64,000 nt of DNA from Bin18 sp965200355 (GTDB lineage Bacteria; Desulfobacterota; Binatia; Bin18), in assembly GCA_965200355.1 (NCBI GenBank), contig OZ241351.1, positions 1,488,001 to 1,552,000 on the forward strand, given 5' to 3'. Positions 23,462 through 32,729 of the stretch are shown piece by piece. Made by a program: the position numbers and the translations under genes. The notes beneath the pieces were generated by a model. It saw nothing but the letters and a program-made list of their open reading frames with translations. It searched no databases and was not told the DNA's origin. Numbering within the stretch: the stretch's first letter is position 1; every line of letters begins with the position of its first letter.

Positions 23462-24958
23462 ATGTCATTTACGCTGGAAGAAACGACTATTACAAAAATT
23501 CATGCCGCCCTGCGGGCGGGCGCAGTCACCTGCGTGGACCTGGTGGAGGGCTATCTGGCGCGGATTGAAGCCTATGACCGCAACGGCCCGACGCTGAACT
23601 CCATCGTGACCGTCAACCCGCGCACGCGGGACGAGGCGGCTCGGCTCGATGCCGAGCTGGCCGCCTCCGGGCAGTTGTCCGGGCCGCTGCATGGCGTCCC
23701 GGTTGTGGTCAAGGACCAAGTTGAAACAGCCGGGATTATGACGACCTTCGGCTCGATTGCTCTGGACGGCTATATGCCGGCGACCGACGCCGCGGCCATT
23801 ACCAAGCTCAGAGCGGCCGGCGCGATTATTCTGGCCAAGACCGCCATGCCGGACTTTGCCACGTCCTGGTTCGGCTACTCGTCCAAATCCGGCACGACCA
23901 AGAACCCGTATAACCTGGCCCACGACCCAGGCGGCTCCAGCGGTGGAACCGGCGCGGCAGTCGCGGCCAACCTGGGGGCGATAGGCTTGGGTGAGGACAC
24001 CGGCGGCTCAATCCGCCTGCCGTCCTCATTCGATAATCTGGTCGGTCTCAAGGTGACGCCCGGCCTCATCAGTCGGGCCGGCATGTCGCCGCTGGTGGTT
24101 TTCCAGGACTCTGCCGGTCCCATGTGTCGCACGGTCACGGATGCCGCCAGACTGCTTGAGGTGCTGGTCGGCTTTGACCCGGCTGACCCCTATACCGCGA
24201 CCGCGGCTATTGCCGGCAAGATCAAGTATGCGGCCCTGCTCAACCGGGCTGCCCTGTCGGGGGCACGAGTTGGCGTGGTGCGTGAAGTCTTTGGCGACCC
24301 CGCCGACCCCCAGGCCGCCGCGGTCAACGCCTTGATCGAGGCCGCCCTGGCGACCTGCGCCGCGGCCGGCGCCACCCTGGTTGATATCACGCTCCCCAAT
24401 CTTCAGCACAACATTGAGCGCTCTTCGCTCTATATCACCCGTTCCCGCTCCGATATCGACCACTTCCTGGCCGCCCGCCCGGGCCTGCCGATGAAAAACC
24501 TTAAGGACATCATCAGGGCGAAAAAATATCATCCCAAGCTGGATTTCCTGGCCGCGCTGGCCGAGGGTCCCGACGACCCCACTGCCGACCCTGAGTACTA
24601 TGCGCGCTATACCGCGCGCGAACAGTTTCAGCGGACGGTCATCAATGCGATGGCCAAGGCCGGCACAACCGCACTCGTGTTTCCCACCACGCAAGTGCCG
24701 GCGCCCTCCAGGGCCGAGCTTGACGCCGGCAAATGGCCCCTGCTGGATTTTCCGACCAATACGCTCATCGCCGCCCAGACCTGGATGCCGGCCGTGAGCG
24801 TACCGGCCGGCTTTACCCCTGACGGCCTGCCCGTGGGCCTGGAGATCGTGGGCCTGCCGTACCGTGAAGCCGATATCCTTGGGTTGGCCTACGCATATGA
24901 GCAGCTGACCCAGCACCGTGCCCCAGCGATGCACCTGCCCGAGTTGACCGGGGCCTAG
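23462..24958 (+). CDS. Amidase-signature family amidase
   Basis: 498 residues from the ATG after GGAGGAAG. The Ser-cisSer-Lys triad is visible: K84 in VVVKDQVETAG, S159 in DPGGSSGGTG, and the nucleophile S183 in EDTGGSIRLP. These enzymes hydrolyse amides to acid plus ammonia or amine; GatA-like proteins have the same core, but no gatB or gatC is nearby. It converges with the M18 peptidase gene with a 3-base gap. It may act with the neighbouring hydrolases in amide catabolism (inference). Confidence 0.92.
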   Translation: MSFTLEETTITKIHAALRAGAVTCVDLVEGYLARIEAYDRNGPTLNSIVTVNPRTRDEAARLDAELAASGQLSGPLHGVPVVVKDQVETAGIMTTFGSIALDGYMPATDAAAITKLRAAGAIILAKTAMPDFATSWFGYSSKSGTTKNPYNLAHDPGGSSGGTGAAVAANLGAIGLGEDTGGSIRLPSSFDNLVGLKVTPGLISRAGMSPLVVFQDSAGPMCRTVTDAARLLEVLVGFDPADPYTATAAIAGKIKYAALLNRAALSGARVGVVREVFGDPADPQAAAVNALIEAALATCAAAGATLVDITLPNLQHNIERSSLYITRSRSDIDHFLAARPGLPMKNLKDIIRAKKYHPKLDFLAALAEGPDDPTADPEYYARYTAREQFQRTVINAMAKAGTTALVFPTTQVPAPSRAELDAGKWPLLDFPTNTLIAAQTWMPAVSVPAGFTPDGLPVGLEIVGLPYREADILGLAYAYEQLTQHRAPAMHLPELTGA

Positions 24959-24961
24959 GGT

Positions 24962-26251
24962 TCAGACCCGCTCCGTATCGAAGAAGCGGAGCAGTATCCG
25001 GTAGAGGTGCAGCGCGTCGGCGGTTCCCACGACTTCCCGGATAGAGTGCATCGCCCACTGCGGGACGCCGATATCCAGGGTGCGCACCCCGACCTGGGCC
25101 GCGGTCAGGGGTCCGATAGTGCTGCCGCAGGCCATGTCGCTACGCACGACAAAGTCCTGGACCGGCACATCCGCGTCCACGGCCAGTTTATGCAGGATGG
25201 CGCTGGTCTCGCTATTACTCGCATAGCGCTGGTTGGCGTTGTGTTTAATGACGACGCCGCGATTGAGGCGGGGCGCATGGTTGTCGTCGTGCCGGTCAGA
25301 AAAATTCGGATGCACGCCGTGGGCATTGTCGGTCGAGATCAGCATGGAGCGGGCCAGGGCGCGCCCGCGTGCTTCCGTATCGGGCATGACGCGCTCCAGC
25401 GTGTGGGTCAGCATGGGTCCACACGCGCCGGCCGCCGACGTACTGCCGACCTCTTCGTGATCGTTACACACCAGCAGGGCCCCGTGTTCGCCAGCGCTGG
25501 TCGTCAGGGCCTGAAGGCCGACAAAACAGCTCAAAAGATTATCCAGCCGGGCCGAGGCGAGGAACTCGTGTGCCAAGCCGAGCAGCTGGGGCAGCTGGGT
25601 GTCGTAGAAAAACAATTCGTAGTCCAGGACCTGACGAATATCGGTCACCCCGTCCGCTTCGAGCCGTTTGTGCAGCAGCGCTTTGAAATCCGGCTTTTCG
25701 TCAGTCTGGCCGAGAATGGGCGGCAGATAGGTCTGGGCGTTGATGGAGCGGTGCTGGTTTGCCTCGCGGTCAAGATGAATGGCCAGGCTGGGGATGATGG
25801 CAATCGCCTGAGCGAAATCAAGCAGAGCGTGGGCGACCTCATTGCGCTGACTCAGATAGCTGACCCGCCCAGCCATTGATAAATCCCGGTCAAACCAGGG
25901 GTTGAGCAATGCGCCGCCATACACCTCAACCCCGAGTTGCAGGCAGCCGTGGCGCTGGAATTCGGGCTGGGGCTTGACCTTCAGGCCCGGAGAGTCCGTG
26001 TGGGCCCCGACCATCCGAAAGCCGCTCTCGGCCACGGCTCGGCGCGTCGGCATCCTCCAGGCAAGAATGGACGAGTCGTTACGGCTGAGCCAATAGCGAC
26101 CCCCTGGAACGAGAGGCCAGGTCGCGGATTCGTCCAAATGCTCAAAGCCCGTATCCGACAGCCGGGCCGCCATCTGAGCGACCGCGTGGAACGGGGTTGG
26201 CGATGCGGCTAAGAACTCAATCAGGGCGTGGTTGAGCTGGTGTTGATCCAT
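24962..26251 (-). CDS. M18-family aminopeptidase
   Basis: 429 residues from the ATG at 26251; just upstream the sequence ATGGAGCAGG is tandemly repeated, giving spurious earlier starts. Dinuclear zinc aminopeptidase blocks: MVGAHTDSPGLK, NPWFDRDL, NDHEEVGSTSAAGA and DMACGSTIGP. M18 enzymes remove N-terminal acidic or neutral residues in the cytosol and form large tetrahedral complexes. It follows the fatty-acid oxidation gene on the same strand by 32 bases. Confidence 0.9.
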   Translation of the reverse strand: MDQHQLNHALIEFLAASPTPFHAVAQMAARLSDTGFEHLDESATWPLVPGGRYWLSRNDSSILAWRMPTRRAVAESGFRMVGAHTDSPGLKVKPQPEFQRHGCLQLGVEVYGGALLNPWFDRDLSMAGRVSYLSQRNEVAHALLDFAQAIAIIPSLAIHLDREANQHRSINAQTYLPPILGQTDEKPDFKALLHKRLEADGVTDIRQVLDYELFFYDTQLPQLLGLAHEFLASARLDNLLSCFVGLQALTTSAGEHGALLVCNDHEEVGSTSAAGACGPMLTHTLERVMPDTEARGRALARSMLISTDNAHGVHPNFSDRHDDNHAPRLNRGVVIKHNANQRYASNSETSAILHKLAVDADVPVQDFVVRSDMACGSTIGPLTAAQVGVRTLDIGVPQWAMHSIREVVGTADALHLYRILLRFFDTERV

Positions 26252-26283
26252 TCCCCATCCTGCTCCATCCTGCTCCATCCTGA

Positions 26284-28374
26284 TCAATGGAACGTACCGC
26301 CTTCTGCGGCCAATTTCTGGAGCAGCGGGGCTGGTTGCCAGGAGGCAGGGTCCTGTTCGGCAAAGGCGCAGACGCGCGCATACACCTGCTTGAGGCCCAC
26401 CGTGTCGGCGTAAAACATGGGGCCGCCAAGGTAGGCCGGAAAGCCATAGCCATAGACGTAGATGACATCAATATCGCTGGCGCGCTGGGCAATGCCTTCT
26501 TCCAGAATCCTGGCCCCCTCGTTGACCAGGGCGTACATCAACCGCTCGACGATTTCCTCACGGCTGATAGACCGGCGCGCAATCCCCTTCTCTTTGGAGT
26601 AGTTGACAATCAACTCCTCAATAGCCGGGTCGGGCCGGGGGGTGCGGTCGCCCGGCGCGTAGGTGTAATATCCGGCGCCGGTCTTTTGGCCGTACCGGCC
26701 CAGCTCGCAAATGCGGTCGGGAATCGCGCAGTACCGTTCGCCTTCAGGGAGGCTGTCCGGCAGCCCCTTCCCCTGTCGAATGCGCCAGCCCACGTCGAGA
26801 CCGGCCAGGTCGCCCATGGCAAACGGCCCCATCGCCAGGCCAAGCTCGTAGATTGCGCCATCCACATCCTGGGGCCGGCTGCCCTCTTCCAGCAGATATT
26901 GGGCCTGGGCGCTGTATTGATGCAGCATCCGGTTGCCGACAAAACCGTCGCACACCCCAACGACCACGCCGATTTTCTGAATGGCCTTGCCAACTGCCTG
27001 GGTCGTGGCCAGGGTCTCCAAGCTCGTTTTGTCGCCGCGGACGATTTCGAGCAGGCGCATGACATTGGCCGGGCTGAAAAAATGGGTGCCGATGACCTTA
27101 TCCGGGCGGGCCGTGACCGACGCAATTTCATCCACGTTGAGTGTGGACGTATTGGTCGCCAGGATACATGCGGGCTTGGTGGCCGTATCCAACTGCGCAA
27201 AGACCTGCTTTTTGACTTCCATATTCTCGAACACGGCTTCCACCACCAAGTCCACCTCGCTGAGTGCGGTGTAGTCCAGGGTCGGCGTGAGCAGTCCCAT
27301 CCGCTCTTCGACCTGTTCCGGTGTGAAGCGGCCTCGCCTGGCGCTGCGGTCGTAGTTGCCCCGGACCACGGCCAGGCCCTTATCCAGCAATTCCTGGCCG
27401 GTTTCGAGGATGGTGACCGGGATGCCGGCATTCGCAAAGTTCATGGCAATGCCGCCGCCCATCGTGCCGGCCCCAATGATGCCCACGTGCCGAATGGCGC
27501 ACCTTGGGGTGTCTTTCGGCATATCGCTGACCTTTGCCGCGGCCCGCTCAGCAAAGAAAATATGACGCTGGGCCGCGGACTGCTGGCTGGTCAGGACTTG
27601 GCGGAACAGTGCTTGCTCTGTGGCCAAGCCGTCCTCAAACGGCAGCGTGCAGGCCGCCTCAACACAGTCGATGCAGCGCTGAGGAGCCTCAAAGCCGCGC
27701 CGCGTCTTGCTGGCCTGTTGGCGGGCCGCGTCAAAAATGGCCAGGTCAACGCCGGTGATCTTGTCGTTCAGGTCGCGTACTTTTCTGAGCGCGGCCCCGT
27801 CTGCGACGAGCTTGCGGGCAAAGGCTTTTGCCCCGTCAAGCAGGCCGTCCTCGGCCACGAGTTCGTCAATCACGCCAATGCGTTGCGCCTGGCCGGCCGA
27901 CAGCGGCGCGCCTGAGACAATGACCTCAAGCGCGGCCTCGGGACCGATCAAACGCGGCAGGCGTTGCGTCCCGCCGCCACCCGGCAACAGTCCAAGGCTG
28001 ACCTCGGGCAGTCCAACCCGCGCGGACGGGACCGCCACGCGATAATGGCAGCACAGCGTGGTTTCGAGGCCACCGCCCAGGGCCGTGCCGTGAATGGCGG
28101 CCACCACCGGCTTGGACAGGTTCTCAATCATATCCATAGTGTCGAGGAAATTCGGCGGCTGGAGCGGTTTGCCGAATTCGGTAATGTCCGCGCCGGCGAT
28201 AAAAGTCCGGCCGGCGCAGATGAGCACCGTGGCGATGGTGTCGTCTTGGCCGGCTGCGGTAAAGCTCTCCAGCAAACCCTGGCGAACATGCTGGCTCAGC
28301 GCGTTCACGGGCGGGTTGTTGACGGTGATGACGCCGATATCGCCATCTCTTGCGTACGAAACTGAATGGGTCAT
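26284..28374 (-). CDS. Bifunctional enoyl-CoA hydratase / 3-hydroxyacyl-CoA dehydrogenase
   Basis: 696 residues, the length of FadB/FadJ-type and peroxisomal multifunctional enzymes. The N-terminal crotonase domain has the oxyanion stretch GTALGGGLE and both catalytic glutamates (E104, E124). The middle domain starts GIIGAGTMGGGIA (NAD site) and continues with the HxFxPANVM signature (THFFSPANVMRLLE) and GDGFVGNR-like CDGFVGNRML. The C-terminal domains are complete. It performs two successive beta-oxidation steps. No thiolase gene is adjacent. Confidence 0.93.
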   Translation of the reverse strand: MTHSVSYARDGDIGVITVNNPPVNALSQHVRQGLLESFTAAGQDDTIATVLICAGRTFIAGADITEFGKPLQPPNFLDTMDMIENLSKPVVAAIHGTALGGGLETTLCCHYRVAVPSARVGLPEVSLGLLPGGGGTQRLPRLIGPEAALEVIVSGAPLSAGQAQRIGVIDELVAEDGLLDGAKAFARKLVADGAALRKVRDLNDKITGVDLAIFDAARQQASKTRRGFEAPQRCIDCVEAACTLPFEDGLATEQALFRQVLTSQQSAAQRHIFFAERAAAKVSDMPKDTPRCAIRHVGIIGAGTMGGGIAMNFANAGIPVTILETGQELLDKGLAVVRGNYDRSARRGRFTPEQVEERMGLLTPTLDYTALSEVDLVVEAVFENMEVKKQVFAQLDTATKPACILATNTSTLNVDEIASVTARPDKVIGTHFFSPANVMRLLEIVRGDKTSLETLATTQAVGKAIQKIGVVVGVCDGFVGNRMLHQYSAQAQYLLEEGSRPQDVDGAIYELGLAMGPFAMGDLAGLDVGWRIRQGKGLPDSLPEGERYCAIPDRICELGRYGQKTGAGYYTYAPGDRTPRPDPAIEELIVNYSKEKGIARRSISREEIVERLMYALVNEGARILEEGIAQRASDIDVIYVYGYGFPAYLGGPMFYADTVGLKQVYARVCAFAEQDPASWQPAPLLQKLAAEGGTFH

Positions 28375-28470
28375 GGGAAAACCTTTCTGTCTGACCGCCG
28401 CTCGGGCCGGAGGCGGGGATGGTGCGGATAAATTAGCGTCAGCCGGCGCAGGGTGTCTATCCCGGTCCCT

Positions 28471-29052
28471 TTACCGCACTTGCCCGGCTGCCGTGGCTTC
28501 CGCCACCTCTTCAAGCCGGCCGGTCTTCACGTCGTAGATATAGCCGTAAATGGGAATCGTGCTGGGCACTAAGGGATGATTGCGGATGCGGGTCACATCT
28601 TCAACCAGACTGTGGGTGCCCTCGGAGATCGTCAGCCAATCGATATAGCTCCCCTCGGTTGAGCCGGGCCCCTGGCCGGAGTCCTGCCAACCCGAAGCGC
28701 CCAGCGTGGCGGTCTGGAGGCTGCTGGCGAGGAGACCGCGCATGACCTCATCGGTGAAGGTGGCCATGCCACACTGGGTGTGATGAATCACGAACCACTC
28801 GCACGTTCCCAGGAGTTTATACGAGATCACGAAGGAGCGGATAGCGTCGTCACTCGCCCGCCCGCCGGCATTGCGAATGACATGCGCGTCGCCCTCTGCC
28901 AGGCCGGCGTATTTTGCCGGGTCGAGCCGGGCGTCCATACAGGTCAGAATGGCAAAGCGTCTGCGTGGCGGGCCGGCCAAGTCGGCCTTCTGGCCGAAGC
29001 TCTGGGCATAGCGCGCGTTGGCGGCCATGACTTCCTCTCGAATCTGACTCAT
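28471..29052 (-). CDS. Beta-class carbonic anhydrase
   Basis: 193 residues, RBS AGGAGA. Zinc ligands and the Asp/Arg dyad are visible: C38, D40 and R42 in ILTCMDARLDP, then H91 and C94 in HHTQCGM. RNAGG supports the fold. It interconverts CO2 and bicarbonate and is probably cytosolic, as no signal peptide is seen. The length is on the short side for the family but all catalytic residues are present. It sits between the fadJ-type gene and the epoxide hydrolase gene on the same strand. Confidence 0.9.
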   Translation of the reverse strand: MSQIREEVMAANARYAQSFGQKADLAGPPRRRFAILTCMDARLDPAKYAGLAEGDAHVIRNAGGRASDDAIRSFVISYKLLGTCEWFVIHHTQCGMATFTDEVMRGLLASSLQTATLGASGWQDSGQGPGSTEGSYIDWLTISEGTHSLVEDVTRIRNHPLVPSTIPIYGYIYDVKTGRLEEVAEATAAGQVR

Positions 29053-29140
29053 AGGGTGTCTCCTGTCGTATCTGGCAGTGAATCCGAAGCGTGAGCCAGC
29101 CAAGGCGGTTGGGCAGGAGCCTGACGCCGGCCGCGCCGTT

Positions 29141-30094
29141 TTAGAGGCTGCGCAAAAAACGCAGGATACACGCGGTGGTTTCCTGTGGCTTTTCGGCCTG
29201 CACCCAATGCCCGGCACCGTCAATGATTTCGAGCAAGCGCAGGTCTGCAAACGCCTCGGGAAACGTGGTGCGCCAGTCGGGGTCGTAGAGCAGGACATCA
29301 TCCACCGCTCCGGCCACAAAGGCGGCCGGCTGGGAGAATTTTTTGCCTTCGAGTTCGGGTGTCAGGTCATTATTCGTCGGGATATTGCGATACCAGTTGA
29401 CCGGCCCTCTGAAACCGCTCGTCCGGTACTGCTCAACGTAATAGGCCAAGTCTGCCGGGGTCAGCCAGCTTGGCAACTGCTCGGGCTCGGGCAGCACGTC
29501 CAGCAGGCCGCTCGACCTGGGGTGCTCCAGTTGCTTCATCCAACTGTGGGCCGGCGCATCGGCGCACAGCCCGTAATATAGAATACGCAGGCTGCGCTCC
29601 AGGTCGTGCTCAAGCTCGGCTTCCACCCGGCCTTCTTCCTGAAAGTAGCGCATATACCAGAATTGGTCGTCCATGCCCGGCGGATTCAGCGTCGTATCCG
29701 TCATACGCCAAAACGGAACAGACAGGCCCATCACCGCGGTACAGCGATCCTCGTGCAGCAGGGCCGTATTCCAGGCCACAACGCAGCCCCAGTCATGGCC
29801 GATGAGGGTGAATTCCTCATAGCCCAGCGCCGGCGCAATGCCGGCCACATCCGCGGCCAGGGTACGGATATTATAATCTGAGATATTGGGCGGACACTCG
29901 CTGCCGCCGTAGCCGCGCTGGTCGGGCACGGCGACGCGATAGCCGGCGGCCACGAGCGGGTCAATCTGGTGTCGCCACAGATACCAGCACTGCGGCCAGC
30001 CGTGGAGCAGAATCACCAGCGGACCATCTCCCTCGACAACGGTCCGCAGCCGGACCCCGTTGGTGTGAATCATCTCAAAATGCCGATTTATCAT
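29141..30094 (-). CDS. Alpha/beta hydrolase, soluble epoxide hydrolase type
   Basis: 317 residues. Oxyanion HGWP at 31-34; nucleophile D101 in LIGHDWG; cap-domain Tyr in YYVEQYRTSGFRGPVNWYRN; catalytic His in GAGHWVQ. These are the epoxide hydrolase hallmarks (Asp nucleophile with Tyr ring openers) rather than a haloalkane dehalogenase. The enzyme opens epoxides to diols. It is nine bases downstream of the phytanoyl-CoA dioxygenase gene, and its RBS (AAGGAG) lies in that gap, so the two are likely co-transcribed. Confidence 0.9.
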   Translation of the reverse strand: MINRHFEMIHTNGVRLRTVVEGDGPLVILLHGWPQCWYLWRHQIDPLVAAGYRVAVPDQRGYGGSECPPNISDYNIRTLAADVAGIAPALGYEEFTLIGHDWGCVVAWNTALLHEDRCTAVMGLSVPFWRMTDTTLNPPGMDDQFWYMRYFQEEGRVEAELEHDLERSLRILYYGLCADAPAHSWMKQLEHPRSSGLLDVLPEPEQLPSWLTPADLAYYVEQYRTSGFRGPVNWYRNIPTNNDLTPELEGKKFSQPAAFVAGAVDDVLLYDPDWRTTFPEAFADLRLLEIIDGAGHWVQAEKPQETTACILRFLRSL

Positions 30095-30103
30095 AGACTC
30101 TCC

Positions 30104-31006
30104 TTAGTCCGCGCTCGTCGCTCCGGTCGCGGTTTGGATTGCGTGGCGTAGCTCCGCACTGCCCAGACCCTCTCCGTCTTGCTCACGGCCCAGGGCGTAT
30201 TGCGGGCCGATGGACTCAGGGCCTTCTCCGGGTGGCAGCGGCGGCGTGTAATAACCCAGGGCATAACTCCCCAGCGTATAGCCGAGCAGGTTCTGCAATT
30301 CTGTTGATAAGGTTCTGGCAATCTCGGGCGGACAGGACAGGTACTGGTTTTCCTCCTGACGCAGCCAGGCCAGCGAGTAGGTGATATTCAGGCCAATCCG
30401 GTCGTTGGCCGAGTCGTTCGCGCCGGCGGCGTGCAAGACCGAGCCGGTATACAGCAGCACCGAGCCGCGCGTCATCTCGGCCTGGGCCATTTCGTCCGGG
30501 TTCGCCCGGCGTCCATCCGGCCAGTTCATGCTGCCCGGAATAACCCGCGTAGCTCCGTTTTCGCGGGTAAAATCGGTCAGCGCCCAGATGGTGTTGAATT
30601 GAGGCTCAATGTCTTTCAGATAGGTCCCCCAGGCCCAGCGGTCACGATGGATGGCCTGCTTGGGCTGGCCGGGCCGAATGCGAATAATCTGGCCAAGATG
30701 GAGTTGAATGCGGGAGCAGTAGGGCGACAGAAAAGTCTGGGCAGCTTCGAGCACCGTTTGATTGGTCACCAGGTCACGACACGCCGGCGAGCGGGCCACC
30801 AGCGCCCCGGTGCGTGTGGTCAGCCGACCGACAAAGGGGTCCTGCCCGTTGCGCGTGGCTTCAATATACGGCCCGGTTTCATCCAATAGCCGATCGACCT
30901 TGGCAGGGGGGAGCATATCCTTCAGGACAACCGCCCCGTCTTTTTCAATGAGCGGGAGGATATCCGCAGTGTCGGCCGTTGCCGGAAGCGTGGTCAGATG
31001 TGCCAT
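30104..31006 (-). CDS. Phytanoyl-CoA dioxygenase (PhyH) family protein
   Basis: 300 residues from an ATG with AGGAGAG; a longer frame exists but overlaps the SelO gene. Fe(II)/2-oxoglutarate ligands: H-x-D in IHRDRWAWG and the distal H in SVLHAAGAND, with a downstream Arg for 2-oxoglutarate. The double-stranded beta-helix region is intact (FNTIWALTDFTRENGATRV). These enzymes hydroxylate acyl-CoAs or small hydrophobic compounds. Followed by the epoxide hydrolase gene. Confidence 0.87.
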   Translation of the reverse strand: MAHLTTLPATADTADILPLIEKDGAVVLKDMLPPAKVDRLLDETGPYIEATRNGQDPFVGRLTTRTGALVARSPACRDLVTNQTVLEAAQTFLSPYCSRIQLHLGQIIRIRPGQPKQAIHRDRWAWGTYLKDIEPQFNTIWALTDFTRENGATRVIPGSMNWPDGRRANPDEMAQAEMTRGSVLLYTGSVLHAAGANDSANDRIGLNITYSLAWLRQEENQYLSCPPEIARTLSTELQNLLGYTLGSYALGYYTPPLPPGEGPESIGPQYALGREQDGEGLGSAELRHAIQTATGATSAD

Positions 31007-31041
31007 TGCTCTCTCCTTCTGGGGTTTCTCCTGAGCTATGA

Positions 31042-32643
31042 TTACGAGCTGCACGACAGCATGGAACAGCCCGGACGCTGGCGGGCCCAGTCGGGCCGTT
31101 TTTGGGCGTAGACTTCTTTGGCCGGCTGCTCAGCATAGGGATGGCGGAGGAGTTCCAGCAGGTCGTGCACCAGGGAGGGGTCGCCCTGCTCGGCCTGGTC
31201 AATGGCGAGTTGGGCGAGATAGTTGCGCAGCACGTATTTCGGGTTGACCGTGTTCATCCGTTTCCGGCGCGTTGCATCGTCTGTCCCGTCTGCCCTCACC
31301 CGGTCGTGATAGCGGCGCAGCCAGGCGGCAAGGCGGGCCGTGGTCTCCGGGGTCAACTGTTCCGGGACGTAATAGGCGTCCAATAGCGGCGCTATCAAGC
31401 GGGCGTCGTCGCTCTGATTTCCTGGTGTTGCGTCGAGAGTAAGGCTTGCCAGCCGCCGGTAGAAGATGGTCATGTCCGTCTCGGCCAGTTGTAAAATTTC
31501 CAGCAGGCCGGCGACCAGAGTATCGTCCAGGTCGGGCCTGAAGGCTCGCAGCCCCAGCTTGTGGGCCATCATGGTCTGCCAGCCGGTCTCAAACTCCTGG
31601 TGATAACTCTTGAGCGCTTTTTCCAGCGGCTCCGTCTGTTCAATCAGCGGGTAGAGCGCATTGGCAAGCTGGACCAGATTCCAAAGGGCAATCTGGGGCT
31701 GTTTGCCAAAGGCGTAGCGATGACTGGCGGCATCGGTGGTATTGGGCGTCCAGTTGGGGTCATAGTTTTCCAGCCAGCCATACGGGCCGTAGTCTATCGT
31801 CAAGCCCAGGATGGACATATTGTCGGTGTTCATCACCCCATGGACAAAGCCGACCCGCAGCCAGTGCACGAGCAGCCGGGCAGTCGTTCGGCAGACTTCC
31901 TCGAACCAGGCCAGATAGGTCGCCCGGGACGGTGCGCCCAAATGAGGAAAGTCGGTGCGGATGGTATAGTCCACCAACTGTTGTAAGACATCGGTCTCTC
32001 CGCGGGCGGCAAAGATCTGAAAATTCCCAAAGCGCACAAACGACGGCGCAACCCGACACACCACCGCGCCCGGCTCGGGTTTCGGGTTGCCGTCATACAA
32101 CATATCGCGCACGACCTGTTCACCCGTTGAGACGAGACTCAGCGCGCGCGTGGTCGGGACGCCGAGATGGTACATGGCTTCGCTGCACAAGAATTCGCGG
32201 ATGGACGAGCGCAGGACGGCCAGTCCGTCCGCGCGGCGCGAATAGGGGGTCAGGCCGGCCCCCTTGAGCTGGACCACCCAGCGTTTGCCGGTCGGAGCGA
32301 TGATTTCGCCCAGATTAATGGCCCGGCCGTCCCCGAGCTGCCCGGCCCAGTTGCCGAACTGATGACCGCCGTAACACATCGCGTAGGGGTCCATGCCGTC
32401 CAGCACCCGATTCCCAGAGAAGATGAGCGGGAAATCGTTCGACTCACAAAAGGCGCGTGACAGGCCCAATTCCTCGGCGACTTCCCAGGCATAGGCAACC
32501 AACTGGGGTTGGGCGACGGTGGTCGGCTGCACCCGGGAATAACAGGCCCGCATGACCTGCCGGCGGGTGTTGCCGATTTCAGGGTCGGCCGGCAGTTCCC
32601 GCGTAAAACGATTATCGAAGGTGAGGGGCGCTTGGGCATTCAT
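31042..32643 (-). CDS. selO: SelO/YdiU family protein adenylyltransferase
   Basis: 533 residues. The pseudokinase-fold SelO transfers AMP from ATP to Ser/Thr/Tyr of target proteins and is tied to oxidative-stress defence. Family signatures: MCYGGHQFGNWAGQLGDGRA, VQLKGAGLTPYSR, FVHGVMNTDNMSILGLTIDYGPYGW, NPKYVLRNYLA. The C-terminus ends CSMLSCSS, with Cys at the position where eukaryotic SelO has selenocysteine. It precedes the PhyH gene on the same strand by 35 bases. Confidence 0.93.
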   Translation of the reverse strand: MNAQAPLTFDNRFTRELPADPEIGNTRRQVMRACYSRVQPTTVAQPQLVAYAWEVAEELGLSRAFCESNDFPLIFSGNRVLDGMDPYAMCYGGHQFGNWAGQLGDGRAINLGEIIAPTGKRWVVQLKGAGLTPYSRRADGLAVLRSSIREFLCSEAMYHLGVPTTRALSLVSTGEQVVRDMLYDGNPKPEPGAVVCRVAPSFVRFGNFQIFAARGETDVLQQLVDYTIRTDFPHLGAPSRATYLAWFEEVCRTTARLLVHWLRVGFVHGVMNTDNMSILGLTIDYGPYGWLENYDPNWTPNTTDAASHRYAFGKQPQIALWNLVQLANALYPLIEQTEPLEKALKSYHQEFETGWQTMMAHKLGLRAFRPDLDDTLVAGLLEILQLAETDMTIFYRRLASLTLDATPGNQSDDARLIAPLLDAYYVPEQLTPETTARLAAWLRRYHDRVRADGTDDATRRKRMNTVNPKYVLRNYLAQLAIDQAEQGDPSLVHDLLELLRHPYAEQPAKEVYAQKRPDWARQRPGCSMLSCSS

Positions 32644-32729
32644 GCCAGCACGTTAGCCCAGCGTGGGGTGACGCTCAAGGCGGGTCGGGCCGGGGAACAT
32701 CTCTGCACCGGGCTTGGCCTTCAGAGCGA

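Noticed and set aside
26287..27915. A 542-codon open frame on the plus strand
   Set aside because: Antisense to the bifunctional beta-oxidation gene; no family resemblance.
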